From Metallyticus violacea (Eukaryota > Arthropoda > Insecta > Mantodea > Metallyticidae): a stretch of 64,000 nt of DNA. Under the pieces are notes generated by a model. The model saw nothing but the letters and a program-made list of their open reading frames with translations, was not told where the DNA came from and searched no databases. Positions 10,621 to 22,029 of this stretch are shown here, in pieces. The stretch is from contig CM060830.1 in NCBI GenBank assembly GCA_030762175.1, forward strand, positions 49,276,001-49,340,000, written 5' to 3'. Position 1 is the first letter of the stretch; the number at the start of each line of letters is the position of its first letter. The position numbers and the translations under genes are program-made.

Positions 10621-11670
10621 TATAATTCCTTTGTTATGTGCCGTGTTTGCACGCCCAGCTCAAATCAGCGGTTTTCCAACTTTCTTTTGTCTTATTTGCG
10701 TGTTATTCCTGCCAGCATATACATCTGAACTGCTGTCTGCGCATGCCTACCGTACTGAATGACGCTATGCTTCATCCGGCGACTTGAGGGCTGTGAGCTT
10801 TGACTCCGAGCACAGAGAGACAGGTGTCAGCACTTATGCATATAAACAGCATTGGGCTATATTTCCTGGGTTTTCTTCCTCTCTAGGACAGACTTCCTTT
10901 TTTTCTTCTTTCTTTCTTCTTCTTTTCTTTTCTTTTTTCTTTTTTTTTCTTTTTCTTTCTTTCTTTCTTCTTATTTCTTTCTTTCTTTTTTTTTTTGTTC
11001 CCCTTTTGAGTGTAGAAATTAATTGGTGATATTCAAGTTTAACTTTTTGGTTCTAAATTCATTTCCCTCATGAAGATTCAGGTAAATTGTGTATTATTTT
11101 GTTTCAATAACAGGTTTCTTGTTGCATTTATAACTGTTCGCTTTCCCCATGTTCTGTCCAAGGTATATTCCATCTTACACAAGCTATTGTAATGTAATTT
11201 TTCCTTTCGCCGGCTCCGTTTCATATTGCACATTGTAAAGCTTTTTTCAGCCACGTTTGCAACTTTAATTACTCTGACTGTTTAAAAAAAAAAAAATACT
11301 GTAAGGAACCGTTGTGACTTAATTTTGTAAAATTTGGAATAAATCCAATCATTCCGCCTATTAATTGTTAGCGATTAGGTTGTAATCGACTATGCCCATT
11401 TTCTTCTTCCGATCCATGTCAGTTTATGTATTGTTTAAAAAAGAGTCCAGCTGGTTGTCTACCTAAAGAATATACTTAAATTTAAAAACAGAATCTCCAG
11501 TGTGGGGTTATTGCATTGTATGGTTGCTATCAATGTAAAAGAAGTAACTCGTCTTTTTCACAATACCAAGCCTTTGGATCAAATAAATGCCTCTTTTAAA
11601 TATAAATTTTCAAACTTAAATGTGCGACAAATTTAGAATATTCAAGTACCCGTAAATTCTTGTTTATAGA
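10621..11670. other. No recognised gene; long pyrimidine tract
   Basis: A nearly pure C/T tract (mostly TTTC and TTCT) covers about 10893-11001 on the plus strand. The remainder is AT-rich and unrecognised. Confidence 0.6.
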
Positions 11671-11956
11671 TTTGATTTATTTACGGACGCTCTTTAACAT
11701 CTCAGGTCATCAGCGTCCCATTCAATTCAGGGCCTGAAACGGCCGATAAATTTTGCTCAGAGTCCTCTTTTTTTCAGGCTTGAGGTTCTTTTTCGTGCTG
11801 TAAATGTACGGCACCGGACCCATGGCTTTACTTTCCTTCCGAAGGAAGCCATACTTGGGATTTTTACGCCCGAAAAATCCATCGTTCCTGGCCGGGTTTG
11901 AACCCGCGATCTTGGGTTTAGAAGGCAAGTATGGTTACCACTATACCACCAGGACC
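11671..11956 (-). mobile_element. SINE I, near full length, reverse
   Basis: Minus-strand order: GGTCCTGGTGGTATAGTGGT head, B box GGGTTCAAACCCGG, CGATGGATTTTTCGGGCGTA body and GACGCTGATGACCTGAGATG tail to AAGAGCGTCCGTAAATAAAT. It is one of the best-preserved copies. Confidence 0.92.
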
Positions 11957-12007
11957 GATGGGACTGTGCGTGGAAACACTAGTCCAACAGGGATTCACGA
12001 GTTTTCA

Positions 12008-12008
<1 letters not shown>

Positions 12009-12055
<47 letters not shown>
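12009..12055 (+). repeat. (AAT)n microsatellite
   Basis: About 15 uninterrupted AAT triplets, 50 bp beyond the head of the reverse SINE I copy. Confidence 0.97.
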
Positions 12056-13839
12056 TTATAAACTGTGGATTATTTCATAAATATCATAGTACTGGAGATG
12101 GCGACAGATAAATGAATAAATAAATTTAATTACAGTCTTGAATTATGAAAATGCTCTTTATATATAATTAAGCTGTAATATGTGTCGATGCAAATGCCAA
12201 TTTCCCGCTTCACAATAATTAATAAGAGTTAATATTTGTTAAGTACGAATGTAATTATATCATTGTTGTCGGCAGCACATTCTTTTATCGATTGTCAGTG
12301 AGCTTAACTAACGAAAAAGTTACATACTATAATATCACAAAAGGACCTCAAGAATTCATAACGAATTTTAGCGATAGGTTTCCTGGTGTGTCGTTATTAA
12401 CCCAACATTTGTGAAAGATAAACCTCAAATTTGAAAGAACGGGTGGTATTTAGGATGTATCGACGGCTACGTAAGTTCGTATCGAAGAAAACTAACAAAT
12501 GCTAGTTCAGGTATTTGTATGTTTAGATAGTCCTCAAACTTAAACAGGAAAGAATCGGCTTAAGTACAGAGTATCTGAAAGTTCAACCCATATTGTCCCA
12601 CACTGCATTTCAGCGTTATGAATAATTTTTAATCCATAATGAAGCAGATTCAAATATTTGGCAGTCTGTGTATTGGTATCTGATTATATTTCTATGAACT
12701 ATAAAAATAAGATGTTTTTTGTGTGGAACAATTTCTAAAATGGAATTAAGAGAAAAAAAATTATCAAAGAACGCTATTTCAGTACTTATGCTCATGGAAA
12801 TGCTTGAACTAGAAAATAAGCCCGATTTATTCGCTTCAGTATTTAGATAAACAACAAGATGAAGCTCCTTCTCACTTCTGATTGGAACGTTGCAATATTT
12901 TACGGAGTAGATCGGACAACACACTTGTAGTATGACGTCATCTGATTTTGCTTTATGGAGGTTGTTAATATTGGCCTTTTCCTTATCATCAAAAATAAAA
13001 ATAAACTGAAAAGTGTGATTAAAATACATGGACGGAGACAGCAATTTTTAGAGCATAAAATTTAGTGTCATACTAAGTTATAAAGTTCGTCTGCACACAC
13101 GCTGTTTTGCGTCTCGGTTACTTAGCCTGCCGCAGTAATCGACATCTATGTTTCAACTCCTATTCCCAAAATTGTATGCAAATTAACCTTATAAAAGAAA
13201 TTGAAACTGTAATGTTTCTGATTTCCATTGTTAATGTTTTCTTTTACATTCTGAAACCTCCACGTGTGCTCAATTTGGGAGTGGTTTTCTTGGGAACGCT
13301 CAAAATTTGAGCTAATTTCATTTAATTTTTGTTACCGCCACGGTTTTGTTATGTTGTGTTTGCTTTTGTCTACCATTGAAACAGCGTTTAAAAAAGGTAT
13401 AAAGGATCACAAAAATTACGATTTCTCATAACTTTGTGCCTATTTTATGGGTGTGGTAAAGAGGCGGAGTAAACTTTTAGTCGGTGCGCAAGTGTTTGTT
13501 AATGTAAAATTATGTGCTCTATGATTTTTACTCATATACAGAGAGGACAGTTTATAAGTCCCGCATCTTAGATCTCCGACGGGAGATCGTTGAGATTTAC
13601 TAAGTTGACCTATTCTCTCTTCCAGTCGGTTGCGAGCTGGATTTCGACAGAGTCGGCAATTGTGTTATGCAATCGAAGATAAAATATCACTAAACAGTGC
13701 AGTATTGTATGCAATTCGATAATTTGAAACGGTTAATATAGTTGTTCCAATGTAGGGGGGATTGATGGGTTCTCAGGGTAAATTTTGGACTGTTTTTAAT
13801 GACTTAAAATCATTAGGGGGGGAAGGAGATTGTTCACTG
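12056..13839. other. No recognised gene
   Basis: AT-rich. The minus strand has a 142-codon frame (12616-13044) rich in Ile, Ser, Phe and Asn. It shows no motif I know, no flanking transposon signature and no G+C rise, so chance is the likeliest explanation. A short G-run region lies near 13756 and 13818. Confidence 0.4.
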
Positions 13840-14244
13840 TATTAATAAAGTCCAGCACTGGTTGAACACATGATTTATTTTACAACTTGGCAGGTTACTT
13901 CCTGACTGCTCGTCGCTGACTTCACTACTCACTTAGACTGACTTTAGAAATGACTTACACTGCCCTCAACTGACTTGATTGCTTTCGTATGACTTAGGCT
14001 GCCTGCTTCCGTATAGCTCTTGAGTGAATCCTCTCATGTCTCTTGCGTCTCTTGTCTGATGATGTCGTCTGAATGTCCCTCTGACTTCTGTACTCCAGTT
14101 TTTTTTTTACCACATCACCACGCCTCTCGCTAAATTAAATTCCCTCGTATATTATCCTGTTTCCGTGTTACATGTTCATCTTTGGCTATCTTAAAAATAT
14201 TTATTTGCAACTAAGTTCTCCTTATTGGTTGACTTTTATCAAAT

Positions 14245-14535
14245 GACCATTGGCTAGAATTATTCTCTCTCTCCGGATCTACAATATCTTTCCACGAACC
14301 TGGATTTTCTAAGAACAGCCTGTCACAAATTTCGGCACTTTCCTTATATGCTGATTTCTATTGAAACATCTTTTGCCTCCCTTAGCTTGTAGCTTGCTAA
14401 ATGTTCTCGGAGATAACGCACGTGTTTATAGGCGGTTTTCATACCTTGTATACCCGGCTCCGTTCTGACATTCGCATTTTCTCTTAAATTATTGCTATGT
14501 CTGACTTTGTTCAAATACTGTTCCGTTACAGCCAA
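14245..14535 (-). pseudogene. Decayed coding relic of unknown family
   Basis: The minus strand reads about 60 residues from 14535 (MAVTEQYLNKVRHSNNLREN at the start, REHLASYKLREAKDVSIEI near the end). It then shifts frame at about 14345 into AYKESAEICDRLFLENPGSW and KDIVDPEREN. The amino-acid balance looks like real soluble protein and the frameshift like decay. I do not recognise the family. A retrotransposon structural protein or a host pseudogene are both possible. Downstream (13840-14240) are repeated GACTGACTT-like words. Confidence 0.4.
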
Positions 14536-14540
14536 CTGTT

Positions 14541-15080
14541 TTCTTATTGTGAACTCCTAAGTATTTCCTGGGCAGAAGGTTCGTGACCTAACAAAAGATA
14601 GTTTACCCTTTCCTCAACCTTGTCTAAGGAGCGGTCAGCGATCGAGGCGTCAGGTATACATCTCTGTCTCTTTCTCACATCTTTTACCACAAAATGTATA
14701 CAAAACCCTTTTGTAAGATACAATCACCTGTCAAATGACCTACACGTAAGTACAAGTTACAAATTATTTCAATTTTTTTTATATCTATCTCTGAATGATT
14801 TTCTTATACATATACCTAACAATTACCGTTATCAAATATAATGCCTTTATAAATATAACTCTGCGGCCTTAAGTTATTAAATTAATAAAGGCAGCTTATT
14901 TCCTGCTTCAAGTGCAATGGTGAGATATTCACTGCATCATTTTCAACGCTAACATTAGGTATAGAAAGTCATGTGGCAGATCGAGACAGGCATTAAAGCT
15001 AAATTTCCCTGCAGCCCGGTTCCAACACGATAACCAATATAAAAGTTAGTACTGAAGTTTAATGAAAAAGTTCTGTGTCA
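14541..15080. other. No recognised gene
   Basis: AT-rich, no signature seen. Confidence 0.5.
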
Positions 15081-15084
15081 AATC

Positions 15085-15190
15085 GGAAAAAAGAATCAAA
15101 GAGGTCCTGCTCTCACAGAAGAAAACTTGATGAAATAAGAGCTTCCATAAAACCGTACTTGTTTCCCAAAACCTACGGTTTATGGTTTTT
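15085..15190 (+). pseudogene. Possible transposase N-terminal relic
   Basis: One frame reads KKNQRGPALTEENLMK and another KKRIKEVLLSQKKT. The second aligns by eye with KKRIPNAVFLRKKS in the relic at 51420 and with KKRISNQKS at 48315-48480. The LTEE segment resembles the second helix-turn-helix of ITm transposases. Very short and out of frame. Confidence 0.3.
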
Positions 15191-15339
15191 GTTTTTGAGG
15201 GACATTGAAAAATAAAGTATATCCAACTAATCCTTATGCACTGGAGGAAGCTAAAAGAAACATTCTAAACTACTTCCATTGTGATGGGGAAGTAATGTGT
15301 GTCAGTAATAATTTCCTGATATGTGTGTGTATGTGTGTA

Positions 15340-16210
15340 TTTATTGAATCTGCAATTGGGCTTACATGTATTTAATTATGTTGACATGTATTATTGCAAG
15401 TACAAGCTGTAAACGTTGTAATTTCACTATTTCTCCACTATCTGCCGTTTCATTTTAACCTAATGAAATAAAATGCCAATATAATTAAATACGTGTAAAC
15501 CCAATTATTCACTTCAACATAATTTTAAAACATTCAATCTAAATAAATGCATGTGACCCTAATTAAGTACATATCAACATAATTAAATGCACGTCAACAT
15601 AATTTTTAAAAAATCATCCTAAAATACATGTCAGTATAATTAAAAACAATGATAATGTAATTAAAAACATCTCAACGTAATTAAATGCGCTTCAACATGA
15701 TTTTAAAATTTTCATTAAATACTTATCAACATTATTAAATGCGCGTCAGCAAAATTTTAAAAAATTCATCCTAAAAATACATGTCAATATAATTAAATAC
15801 ATGTTAATGTAATTAAATACATGTCAACGTAATTTAACGCCCTTCCACTTAATTTTAAAAAAATCATTAAATGCACATAATTTTAAAAAATTCAACCTAA
15901 AATACATGCAATATAATAAAATTCATTAAATGCATACTCAAGTAATTAAATATATGCCAAACTAATTAAATTCATCTCAAAATAATTGCAAAAAGATCAT
16001 TAAATACATATCAACATAAATGCACTTCAACATAATATTTAAAAAATCAACCTAAAATACCTGTCAATATAATTAAATACATGCTAATGTAATTTAATAC
16101 ATGTCAGTTTAATTAAATACACTTCAACATAATTGTAAAAAATTCAACTTAAAAATGTATGTCAATATAATTAAAAACATGTCAATCTAATTAAACCCAT
16201 GTGGATTCCA
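15340..16210. repeat. Imperfect array of a ~20-bp AT-rich motif
   Basis: The words AATTAAATACATGTCAACAT and close variants recur about every 20-60 bp. The left edge (15357-15393) carries the motif in opposite orientation (ACATGTATTTAATTATGTTG). A second array of the same motif is at 43850-44885. Both are preceded by a similar unique sequence (TCTGCAATTGGGCTTACA here, TCTGCAATTAGGTTTACA there). Shared edge plus shared motif suggests two copies of one repeat-bearing element. Confidence 0.7.
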
Positions 16211-18160
16211 TGTCACTGAATATGTGTAAAATTTCCGCCACCTATTGTAATGAGGGTAAGTAGCAAATTCTGTTATTTAATATTTTTAAACTGCTGAAGC
16301 GCGCCGCGAGTACATGCAACAAATTACCGGCGGCATCGCGGTGTCCGACTGAACGTATGTATCGGGAATTTCAAACTGTCCTTGCTGCTATTCGTGTAGT
16401 TAATTTTGAATTTAAATTGTCTTACATGGTATTTAGTATTTCTTAAATACAAATTTCCTCACAGTCAATGGATTTCGTAAAGTTTAAGGCTCTGGTGTAT
16501 AAAATTATAAAGATTTTGGCAAAATTTCAAAAAATTTTATTAATCTAGATTTTCAAACAAAAATTTACATGCACATTTTATATACTTATTTTTTGCGTTT
16601 TATTTAAGATTCGGTAAAAATTTAAAGCTATTGTAATAACAAAACTGCAGGTTAACATTAACCCGGTCCCTTTAGTAAAGCACTATTCAAAACTTTTAGG
16701 CAAATAATAATGTCAAACCTTATTTTTGCAATCGCAATATAGGTCGTATAGTACTCGTCAAAACAATAAGGTCACGCACGTGTCCCTGCCGTTCGCTTGT
16801 GTCAAAAGAGCCGATTGTCACGATCTGAAAACAGCGGCGTCTATTTATAGCTTGTATGTACATACCAAGACAGTTTACAAAACACCACTTAAGGAAACTA
16901 GAGCGAGGTGCTGCACCTGCAGTTCTTATTGAAAGAGAAACAAGGACAGCAATAGCAGACAAAGAGAGCGAAATGCCACCATTTTCTCTCGATAAGTGGA
17001 AATGGTATTCTTAACATTGGGAACTGAGTGCAAGGCCGTAAAGAGAGTGAACTGAGCAGCAATAATTCATGCAATGAATAATAAAACGATTCAAGTTTAA
17101 CGACTAATCGCCTTTTAAGTCCCAATAGCGTCAGAAACCCGCTACTTTAGGGAATGCTGCCATTTCGCCCTGTATAGACACCTACGAAAAGGTAAAGTAC
17201 CTGGGTAGACGTCGTAGAGCAAATTTATCCCAAGGGAAGTGTTCTAATTTTGATTATTGCTGCGTCAGCTCATGCAGTTGGTCCCTTTCGACCAATCCAT
17301 TGAACCCTATGTCTAGTAATCATATTAACTTTCAGTCTTTTATAAGTCGAAATACGTTTATTCCCAACAATAGCTAGTTCAGTAAAATCAGCTTGGGTAG
17401 AATGATGGAAGTAACTTTCTTTAACTATGACAGTCGTTTGAAAAGCGTCATGTCCGTGAAATGGCTCAAAAATCTGCTAATAACATTCACGTACGGCATA
17501 TGATAAAATTTCAGTTAGATGCGACAAATAGTTTACCTTTAATAGACATTTCGATTGATCGCTGTCGCATTTTCCATAAAAATTAAATGAAAACAAGTTC
17601 TGCACAATGATTGAAATGCTTTATTTGCAGATAATCAGCGCTAAAAACGATGTATTGCTTCATAAACGTGGTCGTACAAGCACCGAAGTTGACGCGCTCT
17701 CTACATGCCTAATAAGGATGATTCATTACGAAAGCTAATAATGAAAAAACTTCAAACTTTGAATCGAAATGCAAGTTTGAGTGGAAGTGGCGAAATAGCT
17801 CAAACTAAACGAGGGTACAATATCATGCACGAAAAAGTTGTATATTAGAAAGGTGTGTGCACGATGGTTGGCAAGTAAACCGAAAACTTGCACAAAAGAA
17901 CATCTCAAAAGTATTTGCCAATGTTTAATGTTTCATTCATGTCAGCGTTACATGTTCTATACTTATTATTGTCTTTATATATAGTTTTCTGCAGTTTTAC
18001 TTTTCCCGCATACGTTAGTGCAAAAAGGGTTGCCGCGTCACTTCTGTTCAAAAGGGAAGTGCAGGTACAAGCGAAAGGTCACTTAGTAGTGCTGCGTTTA
18101 CTTCTTGATTTCGAACTGGTAATGTCGTGTGATCGTCTATTTGCAGTTCGAGTTAGGTCA
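16211..18160. other. No recognised gene
   Basis: AT-rich with modestly CpG-containing patches (about 16280-16350 and 16750-16830). A CTATTTATAG word at about 16841 resembles a TATA box but has no supporting downstream gene. Confidence 0.45.
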
Positions 18161-18172
18161 TTATTTAAACAT

Positions 18173-18457
18173 TTTTCTAATGGTGTGTTTAACGCCCGTT
18201 TTTACTACTGAGGCATCACAGGCGGTGAACACTGGTGATACATGAGATGAAATGATATATTGGGAAAGGATTTTTTTTAAGGAAGGAAACGCTCCAAGCC
18301 TAAGTTTTAGGGTACCTCCTCGGCATTTCCCAGTTATGAGGACTGAGGAAAACCTGGGAAAAACCTCAGTCAGGAAGGACGGTCCTGGTGGGATTCGAAC
18401 CCCGGACCTCTCGCTCATGAATCCGCGCCTTAACGACCTCGGCCACCTGTGGCGGTT
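18173..18457 (-). mobile_element. SINE II, full length, reverse, 12-bp TSD
   Basis: The target duplication TTATTTAAACAT is exact at 18161-18172 and 18458-18469. The minus strand runs from ACCGCCACAGGTGGCCGAGG through GGTTCGAATCCCACCAGGAC to AACGGGCGTTAAACACACC. It is complete and among the younger copies, judging by the intact duplication. Confidence 0.95.
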
Positions 18458-18469
18458 TTATTTAAACAT

Positions 18470-19008
18470 GTTTATTATGAATAATGCACTAATAAAGTCG
18501 TTTTACATAGGATTAAAGGAACATAAATACGAGTATCTTATTATGTTGATTATTATTGATATCAAAGAAATAATAGCGTTTAATGTTGTTAACTGTGAAG
18601 CACCAATTTGTGCCAGTTGTGTCGATTGTGAATTAGCTGTCAAATATTTTATATTACTTGGCACTTTGTGCCCATGGTTTCTGAATTCTTGTTAAACGGG
18701 CGAATTGGTTATTAAATAACCGATAAAAACACATAGAACACCAGACCCTTGGCATGCCATGATAAACAGAAACATACAAGAACGGCACATAGGCAGGTGT
18801 TGCAGCGACTGAACTAAGAGACCAGTCACAGTAGTTCGGTGTTTGTTTTCAACCTCTGGTTTCAAGTTTAGCAAGGTCTCCTCTTTGTCGGTAAGGAATT
18901 CCCTTTACAGTTCTGCTTAGGCAACTTTTCGCCATCCGAGTTATCCGGGATGAACTAACTACAACGCTTGTCTGGGACACCTGGTATACTCTTATGTATA
19001 GTTCTATA
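18470..19008. other. No recognised gene
   Basis: AT-rich spacer. Open frames in both directions are short and unrecognised. Confidence 0.5.
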
Positions 19009-19010
19009 TA

Positions 19011-19310
19011 CAGAATGAGGCATTTATAGTGTCCCGGCCATTTTACTCCGAAACGAAGAGAAAAATCAAAAAATGCTCCAGGACAAACTTTGAAGTGCTC
19101 TTAGGGGAACATAAGATAGCGACCTTAACTCGCCCTTAAAATGCCATTCTCAAGGTCACTTCAAGGTCAAATTGATTTTTTTAAATGGAATACTCTGTTT
19201 TTTTTTCGGGAATTTTCAGTATAAAAATCTAGCACTGCTATCACTAGGAGTGATAGATGATGTGATATTAGACAAATAAGACAGCAAATGTTTTTCACTC
19301 ACTTTTACTT
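19011..19310 (+). repeat. Left terminal inverted repeat
   Basis: Pairs with 19909-20227. It includes CAAGGTCACTTCAAGGTCAA and GATGTGATATTAGACAAATA. The inner edge is AGTGAGTGAAA-type sequence. Confidence 0.88.
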
Positions 19311-19375
19311 CTCTCTTTTTTATTTTGTTATTGTTATGAAGGAAACTAATTTGTTTACACACAGAAGTCCGTCTA

Positions 19376-19850
19376 TTGACATCGTTACACAAAGGATTGC
19401 TCATCATTACCAATTCAAACCTCAAAGGACATGATTCTCAGTCAGTTCGACTTCGTTTTTCAATCATGGATGTTCGATATACGATCAACGAGAGGATCGA
19501 TATGGTTTACATTTATGACAAAGCTTATAAGAACGCTAGAGCAGCTTGCAACTTATACGGAGATAGATCTTCTAAAAGGAGGCAGCCACCTGTTAGAAAT
19601 TTTCAACGGCATGCAAACTTACTCTCCGAAACGGAAGGTGTCGCATCAAGAAAACACCGTCGAATGAGAAGTGCTACTGGGGAAAATTCGGAAGTCACTA
19701 TTAGCTGCAGTTGCCGCTAATTCTCACCGAAATTCCAGTCAACTGGAACGTGATTCGGAAATCTCTCAAAGGAGAGAGATAAAGCGTCACAAATACCGTC
19801 CATATCACATTAACCTACATTAAGCCCTTCATGGGGATGGCTTTCAGAAG
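19376..19850 (+). pseudogene. Transposase N-terminal half inside long TIRs
   Basis: The reading starts with an MDVRYTINERIDMVYIYDK-like segment, then KNARAACNLYGDR (first helix-turn-helix with the ARAA pattern), PPVRNFQRHANLLSETEG, and after a frame change HKYRPYHINLH and FQKRVELCQ. This order matches the N-terminal domains of the DUF4817-type insect transposases. The stop after CSCR at 19720 and a frameshift break it. The catalytic D,D,D part is absent, so the element needs a helper. Confidence 0.75.
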
Positions 19851-19908
19851 CGTGTTGAATTGTGTCAACGCTCGGTAATTGTTCCCACATACGTAAATGT
19901 ATGCCAGT

Positions 19909-20227
19909 AAAGTGAAAGTGAGTGAAAAACACTTGCTGTCTTATTTGTCTAATATCACATCACCTATCATCCCTAGCTGATAGATGTACTAGAACTTTTA
20001 TACTCAAAATTGAATCCTCTTTCCATTTCCAGAAAGAAAATACACCATTCCATTTGAAAAAAGCAAATTGACCTTCAAATGACATTGAGAATGACATTTC
20101 AAGGACGAGTTAAGGTCGTTATCTTATGTTCCCCTAAGAGCACTTCAAAGTTTGTCCTGGAGCATGTTTTAATTTTCTCCTTCGTTTCGGAGAAAAATGG
20201 CCGCAACACTATAAATGCCTCATTCAG
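19909..20227 (-). repeat. Right terminal inverted repeat
   Basis: Reverse complement of 19011-19310 with scattered substitutions and small indels. An open frame in it has no coding meaning. Confidence 0.88.
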
Positions 20228-20384
20228 TACACATAAATTAACGTATACAGAGTTGATTGCTAAATTGGAATTCTGGGTTATAATTACTGGTACCCTCTTA
20301 AGGAATTAACCTCTCATAATAGAAAAGACCTTAGAGAGGTACCCAGGGTATACAGATTGGATGAGAGAGGCTGACGGTATCGTG

Positions 20385-20570
20385 CGTAGAGATGGACACG
20401 GTAGCTCATTTGATTAGAGCCTCAGCACGAAAACCGTGATTCCAATTTTTCAAGTCTGATACTTTCTTTCCATGATGGTAACTGCTGAATTAGCGAAGCA
20501 GCTGTCTGCTTTCGTTGCGAAGCACAAGACATGCTTACCAACCACTCGTACTCTGTAAAAGTCAGGGGTG
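20385..20570 (+). mobile_element. Possible degenerate tRNA-derived SINE
   Basis: CACGGTAGCTCATTTGATTAGAGCC looks like a tRNA D-arm/A box and is followed about 35 bp later by GTGATTCCAATTTTTC, a weak B box. It fits none of families I-III clearly and no tail or target duplication was found. Confidence 0.25.
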
Positions 20571-20956
20571 AGTTAAATTTGTAATGAGGTACTTGTTTAC
20601 CTTTTTAGGATCTCATTTCTCCCCTTATATTACAACATAGAAATTGGAGTAACAAATTTTATTAGTCTCGGAAAATATCCAAAGGCATTGTAGGAAGAAA
20701 AAAGAAGAAAGTTGGTGAGCCCCTTATGACAAATCATAACTTCATTTTATATAATGAACATGCATATGGCAGGAATATGTGCACGACTCTTGAAATAAAA
20801 TATAAATAAACACTCTTATACTTATATATATATATACTTATGTATATATATACAGCTTTAAGAATGTTCTCAGTATTAATTATATAAGAGTGTAAAATGT
20901 TGAATTTCAACATGTAAGTTGAGAAAAGTCATGAAGTTTTTTCCCCGTTGCACTGT
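20571..20956. other. No recognised gene; short TA repeat
   Basis: AT-rich with a TATATATATA run at about 20823-20853. No other signature. Confidence 0.5.
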
Positions 20957-21178
20957 TTTTTTAATACAGGCGGTGGGCACTGATGATACATGTATAAAAG
21001 ACGTTGCGAAAGGACGTTTTTAAAGAAAGAAAATGTTCCACACCTAAGTTTAAGGTACATTCCCGGCATTTGTCATTTATGAGTACTGAAGAAAAAAAAC
21101 CTGAGAAAGACCTCAGTCAGGGAGGAGGGTCCTCGTCGGAATCGAACCCTGACCTCTTGCTCTTGAGTTCGTGCCGGA
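20957..21178 (-). mobile_element. SINE II, degenerate, reverse
   Basis: The minus strand has GGGTTCGATTCCGACGAGGA (B box), CCTCAGTACTCATAAATGAC, ATGCCGGGAATGTACCTTAA and TGTATCATCAGTGCCCACCG. The A-box end and the 3' tail are eroded. It is more diverged than the other copies. Confidence 0.75.
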
Positions 21179-21479
21179 GATGGTGTACTAAAGTCTGAAG
21201 TAATAAAAATAAATATAACATAATATTTAAAAATATTCTTGAAGGTAAGCAAGTAACTTCAATGTAGATATCTCCTCATCAAGGACTAAACAGCAACGAA
21301 AAACAGAAAGCGTCAAAGGAAACAACAAGATACCCGCCGATTTACTGCCCATTTCCCTATCTTGCATGAAGATGGTATATTATACATAAGGAAAATCTGA
21401 TACTGCATTGGAAGTCCAATTGGTATGAAAATTACCAAAGCAACAAACAGCATGAAGTGAAACTCAATACATCGCTCCA
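21179..21479. other. No recognised gene
   Basis: AT-rich spacer before the LINE tail. Confidence 0.45.
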
Positions 21480-21890
21480 ATGTATTGTATAAATCTTAAT
21501 CAACATCTGCAGATCTTACTCTCAAGACTAAGAATTGGCAACACCAAATTAACACATGACTGTCTTTTCACCAGACAAGAAGCTCCGTTTTGTGAATATT
21601 GTAATAAAAAAGTGACATTCAAAAACACATAACTGAATGCAATAGATACTTTAGTTAGAGGAGCAATCATCAAATTATTCCACTTCTTCAGGCAGCAGTA
21701 AATGAGTCAATCAAATTATCGACATTATTTAAATTCTTTTTTTCTTTAACTATCTTTATAATGTCTAAACTTTGTTAATATTTTACATGATGTAGTGTAA
21801 GTGTATACTTTGTTGTTGCTATAAACTCTATGTTGTTAGGCGACTTTAATGAAGCTATAAATAAAAAACACAACATCAAGGATAAAAGAA
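21480..21890 (+). pseudogene. LINE C-terminal fragment and 3' region
   Basis: The plus strand reads LLSRLRIGNTKLTHDCLF, then TRQEAPFCEYCNKKVTFK. This matches the conserved end of many insect non-LTR retrotransposon ORF2 proteins, where an RxxRIGHTxLTH segment is followed by a Cys-His cluster. The frame then breaks. The following 150 bp end in AATAAAAAACACAACATC, which looks like a LINE 3' end. Only the extreme C-terminus is present, as expected for 5' truncation. Confidence 0.65.
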
Positions 21891-22029
21891 CATCGAATAC
21901 GACAGATATGTGAACATGTTACAATTTTCTACTATGATTTCCTGCTTACCAGAACGATCTGAAGAAGTTTCGACCCCTCAACTAAGAAACGAGTTAACTT
22001 GAACATTACTTTTATTTTCAACCTTAAAG

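Larger units (their letters stand above)
19011..20227 (+). mobile_element. Tc1/mariner-type element with ~300-bp inverted repeats
   Basis: The element is 1217 bp. It starts CAGAATGAGGCATTTATAGT and ends with the reverse complement (ACTATAAATGCCTCATTCAG), with TA on both sides (19009-19010 and 20228-20229). The two arms (19011-19310 and 19909-20227) are inverted repeats along their whole length with scattered mismatches, reaching inward to AAATAAGACAGCAA and its complement. The 600-bp middle holds the N-terminal part of an ITm transposase. Arms this long are unusual, since most Tc1/mariner TIRs are tens of bases. Confidence 0.9.

Noticed and set aside
12616..13044. 142-codon minus-strand frame as a host gene
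   Set aside because: Low-complexity composition, no motifs, no splice or promoter context. It is within what AT-rich DNA can give by chance.
16830..16860. Promoter at CTATTTATAG
   Set aside because: A lone TATA-like word in AT-rich DNA with no gene downstream is not evidence of a promoter.
18252..18695. 147-codon plus-strand frame
   Set aside because: Its first half is the antisense of a SINE II copy and the rest is flanking AT-rich DNA.
20079..20309. 76-codon frame at the right end of the long-TIR element
   Set aside because: It lies inside the terminal inverted repeat, and the left arm does not encode an equivalent protein.
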